Assembly: GCF_024124825.1 (NCBI RefSeq) | Contig: NZ_JAMXSS010000002.1 | Location: 1,922,001-1,986,000, forward strand | Source of the DNA: Arthrobacter sp. H16F315 | GTDB taxonomy: Bacteria > Actinomycetota > Actinomycetes > Actinomycetales > Micrococcaceae | DNA: 64,000 nt | Reading direction: 5' to 3' | Shown: piece after piece, positions 1 to 9,292 of the stretch | Numbering within the stretch: the stretch's first letter is position 1 | Layout of the letters: each line of letters begins with the position of its first letter | The notes under the pieces: model-generated | What the model saw: only the letters and a program-made list of their open reading frames with translations | What the model was told of the DNA's origin: nothing | Databases searched by the model: none | Program-made: the position numbers and the translations under genes

Positions 1-2
1 TC

Positions 3-533
3 GCCGACAGCCCCGAATCCGTGGATGAGGAACGGCGCCTGCTGTACGTGGGGATCACCAGGGCCAGGGAACACCTGTTCCTGTCCTGGTCCACCGCGCG
101 CACCCCGGGCGGCCGCGCCAACCGAAAGCCCTCGCGGTTCCTCGACGGCCTGCGGCCCGACTCTGTGGCCAGCTCCTCGGTCCGCGGCAAGGGGGCCGCG
201 CCGCGGCGCAAGGCGGCCGTGCCCGCTACCTGCCGGGTCTGCGGCACCATGCTCTCCTCCGGCGCCGAACGCAAGGTGGGCCGGTGCAACCAGTGCCCGC
301 CCAGCTACGAGGAGCAGACTTTCGACGCGCTCCGGCAGTGGCGCAAGGAAACAGCGCTCGAAGCCGACGTCCCGGCCTTTGTGGTGTTCACCGACGCCAC
401 GCTGACTGCCATTGCCGAAGCACGGCCGGACTCCCTCGAACAGCTCGCCACTCTTCCCGGGGTGGGGCCGTCGAAGCTGGAGAAGTACGGCGAGGCAGTC
501 CTGGCAGTGCTGGTCGAAAGCACCACACTCTAG
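3..533 (+). CDS. uvrD2: ATP-dependent DNA helicase UvrD2, C-terminal part (5' end outside window)
   Basis: The reading frame is open from the left edge, so only about the last 176 residues are present. It begins in superfamily 1 helicase motif VI (EERRLLYVGITRAREHL), which couples ATP hydrolysis to DNA binding. About 60 residues later comes a four-cysteine zinc-type motif (CRVC, 17 residues, then CNQC). An HRDC-like domain with a helix-hairpin-like GVGPSKLEKYG stretch ends the protein. Motif VI, tetra-cysteine linker and HRDC together are the layout of actinobacterial UvrD2, a 3'-5' helicase in DNA repair. The downstream peptidase gene starts on the last base of this stop codon, so translation is probably coupled. 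Confidence 0.85.
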   Translation, partial: ADSPESVDEERRLLYVGITRAREHLFLSWSTARTPGGRANRKPSRFLDGLRPDSVASSSVRGKGAAPRRKAAVPATCRVCGTMLSSGAERKVGRCNQCPPSYEEQTFDALRQWRKETALEADVPAFVVFTDATLTAIAEARPDSLEQLATLPGVGPSKLEKYGEAVLAVLVESTTL

Positions 534-1231
534 TGGCCGGGAGTACCACGCGGGCAAGCGGCCCGGCATCGTCCGCACCCACACCCCTTACCACCGCCGA
601 CGGCTCGCCGGTGGAAGTGCGGCGTTCCGCGCGTCGACGCCGGACCGTTGCCGCCTTCTGGGAAAACGGCACCGCAGTTGTGGCCATACCGGCCAGCTTC
701 AGCCGGGCCCAGGAACGCGAGTGGGTGCACCGGATGCTTGAGAAGCTGCGGCGCCAGGGGGAGCGCAGCGCCGGGCGACGCCGTCCGCGCAACGATGCCG
801 CCCTCGGGGCGCACGCCGCCGCACTCTCCGCAAAGTACCTGGGCGGCCGGGCCGAACCGTCCTCGGTCCGGTGGGTGGGCAACCAGAACTCCCGTTGGGG
901 GTCCGCCACGCCGTCGGAAGGGACCATCCGGCTCTCTGACAAGCTTCAGCCCATGCCGCAGTGGGTCATCGACTATGTGCTGCTGCACGAACTGGCGCAC
1001 CTTCTGGTCGCCGGCCACAACGCCGCGTTCTGGCGTTTGCTCGAGGCCTACCCGGAGACTGCCCGGGCCAGGGCCTTCCTCGAGGGGGGTTTCTTTCGCG
1101 ACATCCCGCGGCCTGGCGCCCGGCAGCAGAGACAATGGCACGGACGGCACAGCCGCAGGCGTTTCCTGCGGATAGCGCCTTGGCCCACCCCGGCCGGAAA
1201 CGCAGCCGGGGGAGGGCGACTGGCTGTTTAG
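533..1231 (+). CDS. YgjP/SprT-like metallopeptidase domain protein (M48-type, DUF45)
   Basis: A 232-residue protein with the zincin motif HELAHLLVAGHNAAFW, in which HExxH binds and activates zinc and a further downstream residue would complete the site. The stretch VRWVGNQNSRWGSATP before it is typical of the YgjP/WLM-like DUF45 family. The substrate is unknown. The GTG start at 533 overlaps the uvrD2 stop (TAGTG). No good ribosome binding site is visible, which fits translational coupling. The first 25 or so residues are low-complexity and could be an over-extension. The gene meets the convergent DUF2342 gene tail to tail, with stop codons overlapping by about 4 bases. Confidence 0.75.
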   Translation: MAGSTTRASGPASSAPTPLTTADGSPVEVRRSARRRRTVAAFWENGTAVVAIPASFSRAQEREWVHRMLEKLRRQGERSAGRRRPRNDAALGAHAAALSAKYLGGRAEPSSVRWVGNQNSRWGSATPSEGTIRLSDKLQPMPQWVIDYVLLHELAHLLVAGHNAAFWRLLEAYPETARARAFLEGGFFRDIPRPGARQQRQWHGRHSRRRFLRIAPWPTPAGNAAGGGRLAV

Positions 1232-2661
1232 GACTTGGGCGTGTCGCCTGCGTCGGTTGCGTCGTCAGGGCCGGCACCGTCGGATTCTTCCCCGGCCGGC
1301 CGGTCGCCGCCGGGTTCGTCGAAGCCGCCGCTCAGCAGCTTCTGCAGGGCGTCGTCAACCTCAGAGTCGCTGGCCTCGGCCAGCTTCCGGCGTTCGCTGA
1401 AGCCTTTGGGATCGTCCAGGTCTTCGGCGGTGGGCAACAAATCGGGGTGCTGCCAGATCGCGTCGCGGCCCTCGGTTCCGCGTTCCTCCTTGAGCGAGGC
1501 CCACAGTGCTGCGGCTTCCCGCAGCCGGCGCGGACGCAGCTCCAGACCTACCAGGGAGGAGAATGCGTGTTCAGCCGGTCCGCCCGAGGCGCGGCGGCGC
1601 CGCACGGTCTCCCGGAGCGCCGCGGCCGCGGGCAAGAGCTTCTCTGTGGCGGCCCAGCTCAGTTCATCAACCCATCCCTCCACGAGAGCCAGGGCGGTCT
1701 CGAGTTTTTCGAGCGCCTGGTCCTGGGCGGGGGTGCGCTGGGGCATAAAGACACCTTGGGACAGGGCCTCCTGGATACCCTCCGGATTGGCCGGATCCAG
1801 ATCACGGGCGAGTTCGTCGATTTTCGAGGTGTCGATGTGGATGCCGCGGGCATAGGCCTCGATCGCGCCGAGCAGGTGACCCCGCAACCAGGGGACCTGC
1901 ACAAAGAGCCGGGCATGGGCCGCTTCCCGGACCGCAAGGAACAGCAGAATGTCGTGTTCCGGCAGGCTGAGGCCCTCGCCGAATTTCGCCACGTTGGCCG
2001 GCAGCAGTGCCATTTCGAGATCGGCCAGCGGCACACCGATGTCCGTCGAGCTGACCACCTCGGCAGAAAGTGCACCGATGGCCTGACCCAGCTGCATGCC
2101 GAAGATCGCCCCGCCCATGTTCTGCAGCATGGAGGAGGCACCGCCCATCATGGACTTCATTTCCTCCGGCATCTGCTCCGTCATGGCCGTGGAGAGTGCC
2201 TTGGCGACGCTGTCGGCGACCGGTTCGGTCAGCCGTTTCCAGGTTCCGAGAGTTTCCTCGACCCACTCGGCCCGGGACCACGCCCGGCCGATCAGCCCGG
2301 TGGCCGGCAGGTCCGTGACCTGGTCAAGCCATAGTTCCGCGAGCCGCAGCGCCTCATCGATCTCGCGGGACTGCTGTGCCGTGATGGACGGGTCGGAGCC
2401 GCTGGCGGCCACCCGGCGGGCGTTTTCATGGGCCAGCTCCCAGTTGACGGGGCCCTCCGAGGACGAGCTCATCATGGCCTGAACCTGGGAGAACATCTGG
2501 GCCAGGAGTTTGGGATCGTCCGGAAGGCCCGCGGCTTTTGCCAATTCCGCGGGGTCGATGTTCCCCATTCCCTGCCCGCCCATCAGGTTCTTCAGCATTT
2601 CGGCCAGCGGATCCTTGGGTTCATCATCGCCGTTGGACGGATTGAGTGGGTTGGAGGTCAT
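1228..2661 (-). CDS. Zinc-dependent metalloprotease-like protein (DUF2342, zincin_2)
   Basis: A 477-residue actinobacterial protein of the DUF2342/zincin-like family, often named putative hydrolase. The diagnostic segment lies near residues 238-265: REAAHARLF, then PWLRGHL and EAYARGI. Here the ExxH of a zincin is kept and the first histidine is arginine, as I recall for the family as a whole. The N-terminus is acidic and Asn/Pro-rich, with a Gly/Met-rich segment (NLMGGQGMGN). A highly acidic C-terminal tail follows. No signal peptide is seen, so it is probably cytosolic. Substrate and activity are unproven. It is divergent from the YlbL-type protease gene, with 235 bases between the two starts. 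Confidence 0.8.
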   Translation of the reverse strand: MTSNPLNPSNGDDEPKDPLAEMLKNLMGGQGMGNIDPAELAKAAGLPDDPKLLAQMFSQVQAMMSSSSEGPVNWELAHENARRVAASGSDPSITAQQSREIDEALRLAELWLDQVTDLPATGLIGRAWSRAEWVEETLGTWKRLTEPVADSVAKALSTAMTEQMPEEMKSMMGGASSMLQNMGGAIFGMQLGQAIGALSAEVVSSTDIGVPLADLEMALLPANVAKFGEGLSLPEHDILLFLAVREAAHARLFVQVPWLRGHLLGAIEAYARGIHIDTSKIDELARDLDPANPEGIQEALSQGVFMPQRTPAQDQALEKLETALALVEGWVDELSWAATEKLLPAAAALRETVRRRRASGGPAEHAFSSLVGLELRPRRLREAAALWASLKEERGTEGRDAIWQHPDLLPTAEDLDDPKGFSERRKLAEASDSEVDDALQKLLSGGFDEPGGDRPAGEESDGAGPDDATDAGDTPKS

Positions 2662-2896
2662 GATCCCGCCGATCGTCGGTGTGGCTGCTTCTGAAGATCA
2701 CGCTACCCCGCAGCCAGCAGGCTGTCTGCTGAAACCACTGTGCGTTCGCTGTCGGCAAAGAGCCAGGCCGGCCGCCGAGCGCGTAGTGTTGGGAACTGGA
2801 ATATTGGCAGGCGCAAGCCGCGGCGCATTCTGCGGACGCAGTGCGCCAATCGGGGGTCCGCGGGGCTCCCGCGCGGCGGCACGGGGAGGTCCATCA

Positions 2897-4030
2897 GTGA
2901 CAACTACGCAGGGTGAGCAGGCCGGCAGCCAGGTCGGGGGCCGACGGGCACTCCTCGCGAGGCCAGGCCGGAGCCAGCGTCGTGACAAGCGGTCCTCGGC
3001 GATGTTCGTCTCGGGCCTGCTGGCGCTGGCGCTCGGCGTCACCGCCGTGAGCCTGCCTGTCCCGTACGTCGTGGAATCACCGGGACCGACGTTTAATACC
3101 TTGGGCACGGACAACGGCACGCCGGTCATCAGCGTCACCGGCCACGAAGCGTTTCCCGCCAAGGGAAACCTGGACCTGACAACTGTCTATGTTGATGGCG
3201 GGCCCAACGGACCGGTATCGGTCTTTGAGGCGTTCTCCGCCTGGCTCAACGGTTCCAAAGCCGTCTATCCCGAGGAACTCATCTTCCCTAAAGGGGTAAC
3301 GAAAGAACAGTCCCAGCAGGAAAGCGCCGTCGCCATGACCACTTCCCAAGAGAACGCTGTGGCTGCGGCGTTGGGTGAGCTGGGAATCGCGTTCGAGCAG
3401 AAATTGCAGGTTGCAGGTGTCCCGGAGGGCTCCGCTTCCGCCGGGAAGCTCCAGGACAACGACATACTCGTGTCCGTCAACGGAAAGCCAGCGACGGCGC
3501 TGAGCGTCATCCAGGCTGAACTTGCCGCCGGCGACGGTGCCCCGGCGAATGTCGTCGTCGACCGTGGCGGCAGCAACGTGACGGCCAGCATCACCCCGTC
3601 GAAGACCTCAGCCGGCCGGTTCATCCTTGGGATCATGCTGCAGTACAAATTTACGTTTCCCTTCGACGTGAAGATCTCCCTGGACCAGGTCGGCGGACCC
3701 AGCGCCGGGATGATGTTCGCCCTCGGCATCGTGGACACGGTGACCCCGGGAGACCTGACCGGCGGCAAGCACATCGCTGGCACTGGAACAATCACTCCCG
3801 ACGGCGCCGTTGGCCCGATCGGCGGCATCAGCCAAAAAATGCACGGTGCACGGTCCGGCGGCGCCACTTTGTTCCTTGCACCGGCCGCGAACTGCGACGA
3901 GGTTGTTGGGCATATTCCCGCCGGGCTGCAGGTCGTGCGGGTCGAAACCCTGGCGGATGCACGGCACGCAGTCGACGTCGCCGCGTCCGGAACCGACATG
4001 TCGGGCCTGCCGGGTTGCGCCAGCAACTAG
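2897..4030 (+). CDS. YlbL-family PDZ and Lon (S16) protease, membrane anchored
   Basis: A 377-residue protein starting at GTG 2897, with a good ribosome binding site (GGGGAGGT, 2883-2890). A basic N-terminus is followed by one membrane segment near residues 34-56 and the family motif VESPGPTFNTLG. A PDZ domain spans roughly residues 150-230. The C-terminal third is a Lon-type S16 domain. The catalytic serine is in GGPSAGMMFALG (about Ser269) and the lysine in GGISQKMHGA (about Lys314); the 45-residue spacing suits the Lon Ser-Lys dyad. The protease domain is expected outside the membrane, probably cleaving membrane-associated substrates. The longer open frame back to 2510 has no supporting start signal. 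Confidence 0.85.
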   Translation: MTTTQGEQAGSQVGGRRALLARPGRSQRRDKRSSAMFVSGLLALALGVTAVSLPVPYVVESPGPTFNTLGTDNGTPVISVTGHEAFPAKGNLDLTTVYVDGGPNGPVSVFEAFSAWLNGSKAVYPEELIFPKGVTKEQSQQESAVAMTTSQENAVAAALGELGIAFEQKLQVAGVPEGSASAGKLQDNDILVSVNGKPATALSVIQAELAAGDGAPANVVVDRGGSNVTASITPSKTSAGRFILGIMLQYKFTFPFDVKISLDQVGGPSAGMMFALGIVDTVTPGDLTGGKHIAGTGTITPDGAVGPIGGISQKMHGARSGGATLFLAPAANCDEVVGHIPAGLQVVRVETLADARHAVDVAASGTDMSGLPGCASN

Positions 4031-4092
4031 ACTGGCCGCGGAACTAAGATCAGCTGCCACTCGTGGCACTTGATGACGGCGTCGGCGCTCTG

Positions 4093-4120
4093 TTGGCACG
4101 ATGCCGGCGGTGGCTAGAAT
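4093..4120 (+). promoter_or_regulatory. Candidate housekeeping promoter for the UPF0182 gene
   Basis: TTGGCA at 4093-4098 and TAGAAT at 4115-4120 are separated by 16 bases, close to the actinobacterial SigA-type consensus. The expected transcript start would lie about 80 bases before the UPF0182 start codon at 4204. Confidence 0.5.
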
Positions 4121-4203
4121 TCAGCAACGCCAGATTCCTGGATCGACGTGCCGCACCGATAACTAAAAACCAGTAACTGTCTACCAGCTATGAGGTACCG
4201 AGT

Positions 4204-7182
4204 TTGTCCCGTCCTGCCAGCACCGTCCCGCCCGGAAGACCCCTGCGACGACGAGGCGCGCTGACGCCGACGTTGATTGTTGTGGCACTGATCGTCGTCG
4301 GATTCATCTTCTTCGCCAATGTCTGGACGGACGTCCTCTGGTACCAGCAACTGGGGTACTTCGAAGTGTTCCTGACCGAGAACCTTGCGCGCATCGCCAT
4401 CTTCGTGGTCGGCTTCGCGCTGATGTTCGCCGCTGTCTTTTTCGCCATCCGGATCGCTTACAACTCCCGTCCGGTCTACGCTCCGGACTCGGAGATCCGG
4501 GACAACCTGAACCGCTACCAGGTCCAGCTTGAACCGATCCGCCGCCTCGTTATGATCGGCCTGCCCGTACTCTTCGGCCTGTTCGCCGGGAGCGCCGCGG
4601 CCAGCCAGTGGCAGAAGGTGCTGCTGTTCTTCAACCAGGAATCCTTCGGCGAGACCGATCCCCAGTTCGGGCTCGACATCAGCTTCTACCTGATGACCCT
4701 GCCCTTCCTGGGCTTCATCACCGGCTTCCTGATCAGTGTCATCATCGTTGCCGGAGTTGCCGGCATCATGACGCATTACCTCTACGGCAGCATCCGCATT
4801 ATGGAACGCGGCATCTTTACCAGCCGGGCAGCGCAGATCCATCTCGCCGTCTCCGGCGCAGCGTTCCTGCTGCTGCTGGGCGTCAACTTCTGGCTGGACC
4901 GGTTCACCTCCGTGCAGAATAGCGGCGGCCGGTGGGCCGGGGCGCTGTACACGGATGTCAACGCCGTGATCCCCACCAAAGCCATTCTGGCCGTCGCCGC
5001 TGCCCTGGTTGCGGTGCTGTTTATCGTCGCCGCGGTGATCGGCAAATGGCGCCTGCCGGTGATTGGTACCGCGATGCTCATCATCACCTCGATCCTGGCC
5101 GGCGGGGTCTACCCGTGGGTGATCCAGCAGTTCCAGGTCAGGCCCTCGGAGCAGACCCTCGAGAAGAAGTACATTGAGCGCAACATTGCCTTGACCCGCT
5201 CGGCATACGGCCTGGACAAGATCCAGGAGACGCGTTACAACGCCACCACCAACGCCACCACAGGGGCCCTGGCGCCGGACGCCCAGACCACAGCCAACAT
5301 CCGTCTGCTGGACCCCAACCTGATCTCGGACGCATTCTCGCAACTCGAACAGTACCGCCCCTATTACCAGTTCCCGAGCGCGCTTAATGTTGACCGCTAC
5401 GAGATCGACGGAAAAGTTCAGGACACCGTTATTGCCGTCCGTGAACTGAACCCGGACGGACTGAGCGCCAACCAGCAGTCGTGGCTGAACCGCCACGTCG
5501 TCTACACCCACGGCTACGGCGTCGTCGCCGCGAAAGGCAACAAGTTCACGGTTGACGGCAAGCCGGAGTTCCTGCAGTCGGGGATCCCGTCCACGGGTGT
5601 GCTCGGTGATGACTCCAGCTATCAGCCGCGGGTCTACTTCGGAGAAAAGTCGCCCGACTACTCCGTAGTGGGGGCACCGGACGGCTCCCAGCACCGCGAG
5701 CAGGACCGGCCCGCCAGCAAGGAGGGCGACGGCGAAACGCAGTACACCTTCACGGGCGACGGCGGCCCGAACGTAGGGAGCTTCTTTAATAAGGTCCTGT
5801 ACGCGATCAAGTTCCAGTCTTCGGACCTTTTGCTCTCCGACGGCGTCAATCCCGAATCGCAGATCCTCTATGACCGCAATCCGCGGGAGCGGGTCCAGAA
5901 GGTCGCTCCGTACCTGACCGTGGACGGCAACGCTTACCCCGCAGTTGTGGACGGGCGGGTGAAATGGATTGTGGACGGTTACACCACCAGCCAGTACTAC
6001 CCGTACTCCCAGCAGGAACAGCTTTCCGCAGCCACCGCCGACTCGCAGACGACCTCCGGGCGGACGGCGTCCTTGCCCAACACCTCGGTCAACTACATCC
6101 GGAACTCCGTCAAGGCGACGGTGGATGCCTACGACGGAAAAGTCACACTATATGCCTGGGACGATCAGGACCCGGTCCTGAAGTCCTGGCAGAAAGTCTT
6201 CCCGACGTCGTTGAAGCCGTATTCGGAAATGTCCGGAGCCCTGATGAGCCACGTCCGCTATCCGGAGGACCTCTTTAAGGTCCAGCGGGAGTTGCTGGGC
6301 CGCTATCACGTCACCCAGGCCGATAGCTTCTACACCAACAACGATGCCTGGAGCGTCCCGAACGATCCGACAGCCAAGGACGACGTTAATCAGCCGCCTT
6401 ATTACATGTCGCTGAAGATGCCCAACCAGGACAAGCCAGCCTTCCAGCTGACGTCGTCCTTCATCCCCCAGGTTGTTAACGGGAACGCCCGCAACGTGTT
6501 GTATGGGTTCTTGGCGGCCGACTCCGACGCCGGCAGCGAGAAGGGCGTTAAGGCCGAGAGCTATGGCCAGCTCCGCCTCCTGCAGATTCCGCCGGAGGCA
6601 AACATCCCCGGACCGGGGCAGGCGCAGAACAAGTTCAACTCCGACCCCACCGTCTCGCAGGCGCTGAACCTGCTCCGTCAGGGTGCGTCGGCTGTACTTA
6701 ATGGCAACCTGCTGACGCTGCCGGCAGGCGGGGGCATGTTGTACGTCCAGCCTGTGTATCTCAAGTCCACCGGCGAAACCTCGTACCCGACGCTGCAGCG
6801 CGTCCTGGTGGCGTTTGGTGACAAGATCGGGTTTGCCCCGACGCTCGATGAGGCGTTGAACCAGTTGTTCGGCGGTAAGTCCGGGGCCAGCGCCGGCGAT
6901 TCGGCCAATAACGGGCAGACGCCCAGCGCACCGACCGCGCCGGACGGCACACCCGCTCCCGGCACCGTGGATGCGAAAGCAGAGCTGAAGGCGGCTTTGG
7001 ACGATGCCAACGCAGCCATCAAAGCAGGCCAGGACGCCCTCGCAAAGGGTGACTTCGCGGCTTATGGCGAGCAGCAGAGGATCCTTTCCGCGGCCCTGCA
7101 GCGGGCGATCACTGCTGAGGCCAAGATCGCGACGCCGGTTCCGGCTCCGGCGGCCACCCCGGCGCCGACTCCGAGCAGCTGA
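4204..7182 (+). CDS. UPF0182 family large integral membrane protein
   Basis: A 992-residue protein of the UPF0182 family, widespread in Actinobacteria and of unknown function. The N-terminal 320 residues contain about seven hydrophobic segments. The first is near residues 22-40 ([18 protein letters not shown]), followed by the family-typical [12 protein letters not shown]. The remaining two thirds are soluble-looking and likely extracytoplasmic, with many Tyr/Pro motifs such as [10 protein letters not shown]. The C-terminus is Ala/Pro-rich low complexity. The start is TTG 4204 with only a weak ribosome site; MSRPAST is a plausible N-terminus. A rightward terminator follows at 7222-7260. The long antisense frame inside it is a codon-bias shadow. 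Confidence 0.85.
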   Translation: MSRPASTVPPGRPLRRRGALTPTLIVVALIVVGFIFFANVWTDVLWYQQLGYFEVFLTENLARIAIFVVGFALMFAAVFFAIRIAYNSRPVYAPDSEIRDNLNRYQVQLEPIRRLVMIGLPVLFGLFAGSAAASQWQKVLLFFNQESFGETDPQFGLDISFYLMTLPFLGFITGFLISVIIVAGVAGIMTHYLYGSIRIMERGIFTSRAAQIHLAVSGAAFLLLLGVNFWLDRFTSVQNSGGRWAGALYTDVNAVIPTKAILAVAAALVAVLFIVAAVIGKWRLPVIGTAMLIITSILAGGVYPWVIQQFQVRPSEQTLEKKYIERNIALTRSAYGLDKIQETRYNATTNATTGALAPDAQTTANIRLLDPNLISDAFSQLEQYRPYYQFPSALNVDRYEIDGKVQDTVIAVRELNPDGLSANQQSWLNRHVVYTHGYGVVAAKGNKFTVDGKPEFLQSGIPSTGVLGDDSSYQPRVYFGEKSPDYSVVGAPDGSQHREQDRPASKEGDGETQYTFTGDGGPNVGSFFNKVLYAIKFQSSDLLLSDGVNPESQILYDRNPRERVQKVAPYLTVDGNAYPAVVDGRVKWIVDGYTTSQYYPYSQQEQLSAATADSQTTSGRTASLPNTSVNYIRNSVKATVDAYDGKVTLYAWDDQDPVLKSWQKVFPTSLKPYSEMSGALMSHVRYPEDLFKVQRELLGRYHVTQADSFYTNNDAWSVPNDPTAKDDVNQPPYYMSLKMPNQDKPAFQLTSSFIPQVVNGNARNVLYGFLAADSDAGSEKGVKAESYGQLRLLQIPPEANIPGPGQAQNKFNSDPTVSQALNLLRQGASAVLNGNLLTLPAGGGMLYVQPVYLKSTGETSYPTLQRVLVAFGDKIGFAPTLDEALNQLFGGKSGASAGDSANNGQTPSAPTAPDGTPAPGTVDAKAELKAALDDANAAIKAGQDALAKGDFAAYGEQQRILSAALQRAITAEAKIATPVPAPAATPAPTPSS

Positions 7183-7221
7183 GCACGGTCAGCTAATAAC
7201 GGCCGTCCGCATCACGGGCCG

Positions 7222-7260
7222 AGGCCGGGTCCGCGCTCTTCGTGAGCGCGGACCCGGCCT
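7222..7260 (+). terminator. Stem-loop terminator after the UPF0182 gene
   Basis: A 17-bp perfect inverted repeat (7222-7238 with 7244-7260) around a TTCGT loop, 40 bases after the UPF0182 stop. There is no long T-run. Confidence 0.6.
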
Positions 7261-7329
7261 TCGCCTTCTCCTGAGGGTTCGCAGCGTCCAGCGCTACGGT
7301 GCGGGAGACACACATCACGCCGCCTCGAT

Positions 7330-7358
7330 TTGGCCCCACGTTCACCTGCCGGTAGAGT
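7330..7358 (+). promoter_or_regulatory. Candidate promoter of the first tRNA-fMet gene
   Basis: TTGGCC at 7330-7335 and TAGAGT at 7353-7358 are spaced 17 bases apart, ending 12 bases before the tRNA 5' end. This is good spacing for a SigA promoter directing a short-leader tRNA transcript. Confidence 0.5.
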
Positions 7359-7369
7359 TAATAGTGCGA

Positions 7370-7443
7370 CGCGGGGTGGAGCAGTTCGGTAGCTCGCTGG
7401 GCTCATAACCCAGAGGTCACAGGTTCAAATCCTGTCCCCGCAA
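7370..7443 (+). tRNA. Initiator tRNA-fMet (anticodon CAT), copy 1
   Basis: A 74-base cloverleaf with acceptor CGCGGGG paired to CCCCGC, leaving the C1-A72 mismatch that marks bacterial initiator tRNA. The anticodon stem is CTGGG/CCCAG, giving the three G:C pairs needed for P-site binding, with loop CTCATAA. The T arm is ACAGG TTCAAAT CCTGT. A73 is followed by CT, so CCA is not encoded. A strong hairpin terminator follows 8 bases downstream. Confidence 0.95.
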
Positions 7444-7450
7444 CTGAAGA

Positions 7451-7488
7451 GAAAGTCCGGAACACTGTAAACAGTGTTCCGGACTTTC
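7451..7488 (+). terminator. Rho-independent terminator after tRNA-fMet copy 1
   Basis: A 17-bp perfect stem (7451-7467 with 7472-7488) around the loop TAAA, followed by a short T-containing tract (TGCTTTG). Confidence 0.8.
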
Positions 7489-7576
7489 TGCTTTGAGCCG
7501 TTGACGGCGTCCCCGGACAGCTGTGAACGGCGGCGGTCCGGCCGGGCGCAAAACTAGGGTAGTGTTGATCTAGCGA

Positions 7577-7650
7577 CGCGGGGTGGAGCAGTTCGGTAGC
7601 TCGCTGGGCTCATAACCCAGAGGTCACAGGTTCAAATCCTGTCCCCGCAA
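7577..7650 (+). tRNA. Initiator tRNA-fMet (anticodon CAT), copy 2
   Basis: Identical over all 74 bases to the copy at 7370-7443, including the C1-A72 mismatch and the GGG/CCC anticodon stem. The identity extends 4 bases upstream (GCGA) and about 7 bases downstream (CTGAAGA), so this looks like a tandem duplication of a small unit. An intervening terminator implies its own promoter; the upstream TAGGGT/TAGTGT region (about 7554-7565) could supply a -10, but no clear -35 is seen. Confidence 0.95.
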
Positions 7651-7665
7651 CTGAAGAAGAAAAAG

Positions 7666-7700
7666 AAAGGCCCGGATCAACAGATCCGGGCCTTTTTCTT
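7666..7700. terminator. Bidirectional terminator between tRNA-fMet copy 2 and the photolyase gene
   Basis: A 12-13-bp stem of AAGGCCCGGATC type around the loop AACA. It has a T-run on the + strand side and an A-run upstream that serves as the T-run on the - strand. It can end both the tRNA transcript and the leftward photolyase transcript, whose stop codon is at 7719. Confidence 0.8.
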
Positions 7701-7718
7701 TGGGTCGGGGGCGAAGCC

Positions 7719-9157
7719 CTAGCCGTCTTTGAGCCGCTGATAGGTCTCCAGCGCCCGGGCCCGGGACTCCGGCAGCCCAACGACCGGTTCCGGATATCCT
7801 GCGGCCGGAGTCCCGGCCCTCCACGGTTCGTGGATTGCCTTATCGTCCAAACCGGACAGTTCCGGGAGGTATTCGCGCAGATAGCGGGCGCCGGCGTCGA
7901 ACTTCTTGCTTTGGGTGACCGGGTTGAAGATCCGGAAGTACGGCGAGGCGTCGGCGCCGGAGCCAGCCACCCACTGCCAGTTCGCCGGATTGCTGGCGGC
8001 ATCGGCGTCCACCAGGGTGTCCCAGAACCAGGCCTCGCCGAGCCGCCAGTCGGCCAGCAGGTTCTTGACCAGGAAACTTGCGGCCGCCATCCGGACGCGG
8101 TTGTGCATCCAGCCGGTCTGCCAGAGCTGGCGCATCCCGGCGTCGACCAGGGGATAGCCGGTGTTGCCCTGCTGCCAGGCCGCCAGCTCGGCGTCGGAGG
8201 GCTTCTGCCAGTCGAAACGGTCAAACTCGGGCCGGAAGTTCCGGGTGGCCAGTTCCGGGTTCTCGTAGAGCAGCTGCCAGCAGAATTCCCGCCAGCCGAG
8301 TTCGGAGCGGAAGACGGCTACATCGCCCGGAGCCGCGGGGCCAAAGCGTTCGCGCAGTGCGTGCCAGACCCGGAAAGGGCTGATTTCGCCGAACCGCAGA
8401 TGCGCGGAGAGCCGGCTGGTGCCCTCGACGCCGGGGACGTTGCGGCCGGTGCCGTAGTCCTCCACCGGACCGTCGAGGAAGTCCTCAAGCCGTTCGTGGG
8501 CCCCGGCTTCCCCGGGCTCCCAGATGCCGGCGAGTCCGACGCTCCAGTCCGGCCTCCGGGGGAGCAACCCCCAGCTGTCGAGCGTGTCGCTGTCCGGAAG
8601 CGTTCCCTCCGCGCCCACTGCCGGGGCAGGGAGGCGCCCCGGAGGGTCCAAGGGCAGCCGGGGCTCCGGAGCCTCCAGGCAGGCCCGCCAGAAGGGCGTG
8701 AAGACTTTGTAAGGCCCGCCGGCACCGGTCCGGACCGTCCACGGTTCAAACATCAAGTTCGCCTGGAAGCTGGCGGCTGTGAGGCCCTGCTCCTTGGCCC
8801 AACCCTTGATGCCGGCGTCCACGTCGCGTTCCGGGCCGCCGTAGCGGCGGTTCCAGAGCAATGTCACGGCTCCGGTTTCGTCCGCGAGATCCCGGATCAC
8901 CTCAGCGGCCAGGCCGCGGCGCAGCAGCAGTCGGGAGCCTTTGCCCTCAAGCCCGGCAGCGAGATCTGCCAGGGAGTGGTGCAGCCACCACTTGGTGGCG
9001 CCGCCGAGGGGCCGCACCCCGGGGAGGCCTCATCGAGGACATAGACCACGGTCAGCGGCTGACCCAGCGAGGCCGCTTCACTCAGGGCCGGATTGTCGTC
9101 CAGCCGGAGGTCGTCGCGGAGCCAGACAATTGTCGAAGAACGGGATCCCAAAGACAT
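7719..9157 (-). CDS. phrB: Deoxyribodipyrimidine photo-lyase, class I (one frameshift)
   Basis: Repairs UV cyclobutane pyrimidine dimers with FADH- and a second antenna chromophore. The N-terminus starts at ATG 9157 and shows the photolyase/cryptochrome opening IVWLRDDLRLDDNPAL. The C-terminal FAD domain has TGYPLVDAGMRQLWQTGWMH and NRVRM, then ANWQWVAGSG and YFRIFNP, all typical of class I CPD photolyases. The two halves are in different frames. The break lies at the CCCC run 9017-9020 (GGGG on the coding strand), after DEASPG; adding one G continues directly into VRPLGGATKWWLHHSL and gives a normal 479-residue enzyme. A sequencing error is more likely than decay, because both halves are fully conserved. 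Confidence 0.88.
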
Positions 9158-9200
9158 GGATCCACGGTACACGCCCTGCCGTGCCGTAGGCACAACAACA

Positions 9201-9250
9201 AGGGCCGGACCCCTTGGGCCGTCCGGAGACGGTCCAAGGGGTCCGGCCCT
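9201..9250. terminator. Long stem-loop between pspA and photolyase gene
   Basis: An outer 17-bp stem (9201-9217 with 9234-9250), containing the PspA-side AGGGCCGGACC arm, encloses a smaller inner stem (CCGTC/GACGG). It lies just beyond the pspA stop codon. It probably ends the leftward pspA transcript, although no T-run is visible. Confidence 0.55.
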
Positions 9251-9292
9251 GGCCGAACGCGCTGCGAAGACCCGGCGGAAACCCGGCCGGGC

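Noticed and set aside
4114..5694. A 526-codon open frame on the - strand within the UPF0182 gene
   Set aside because: The Asp/Gln/Gly-rich product is the reverse reading of membrane-protein codons, with no start signal or homology.
7370..7650. Tandem tRNA genes as attachment sites of an integrated element
   Set aside because: Only 133 bases lie between the copies, and no integrase or foreign gene is present.
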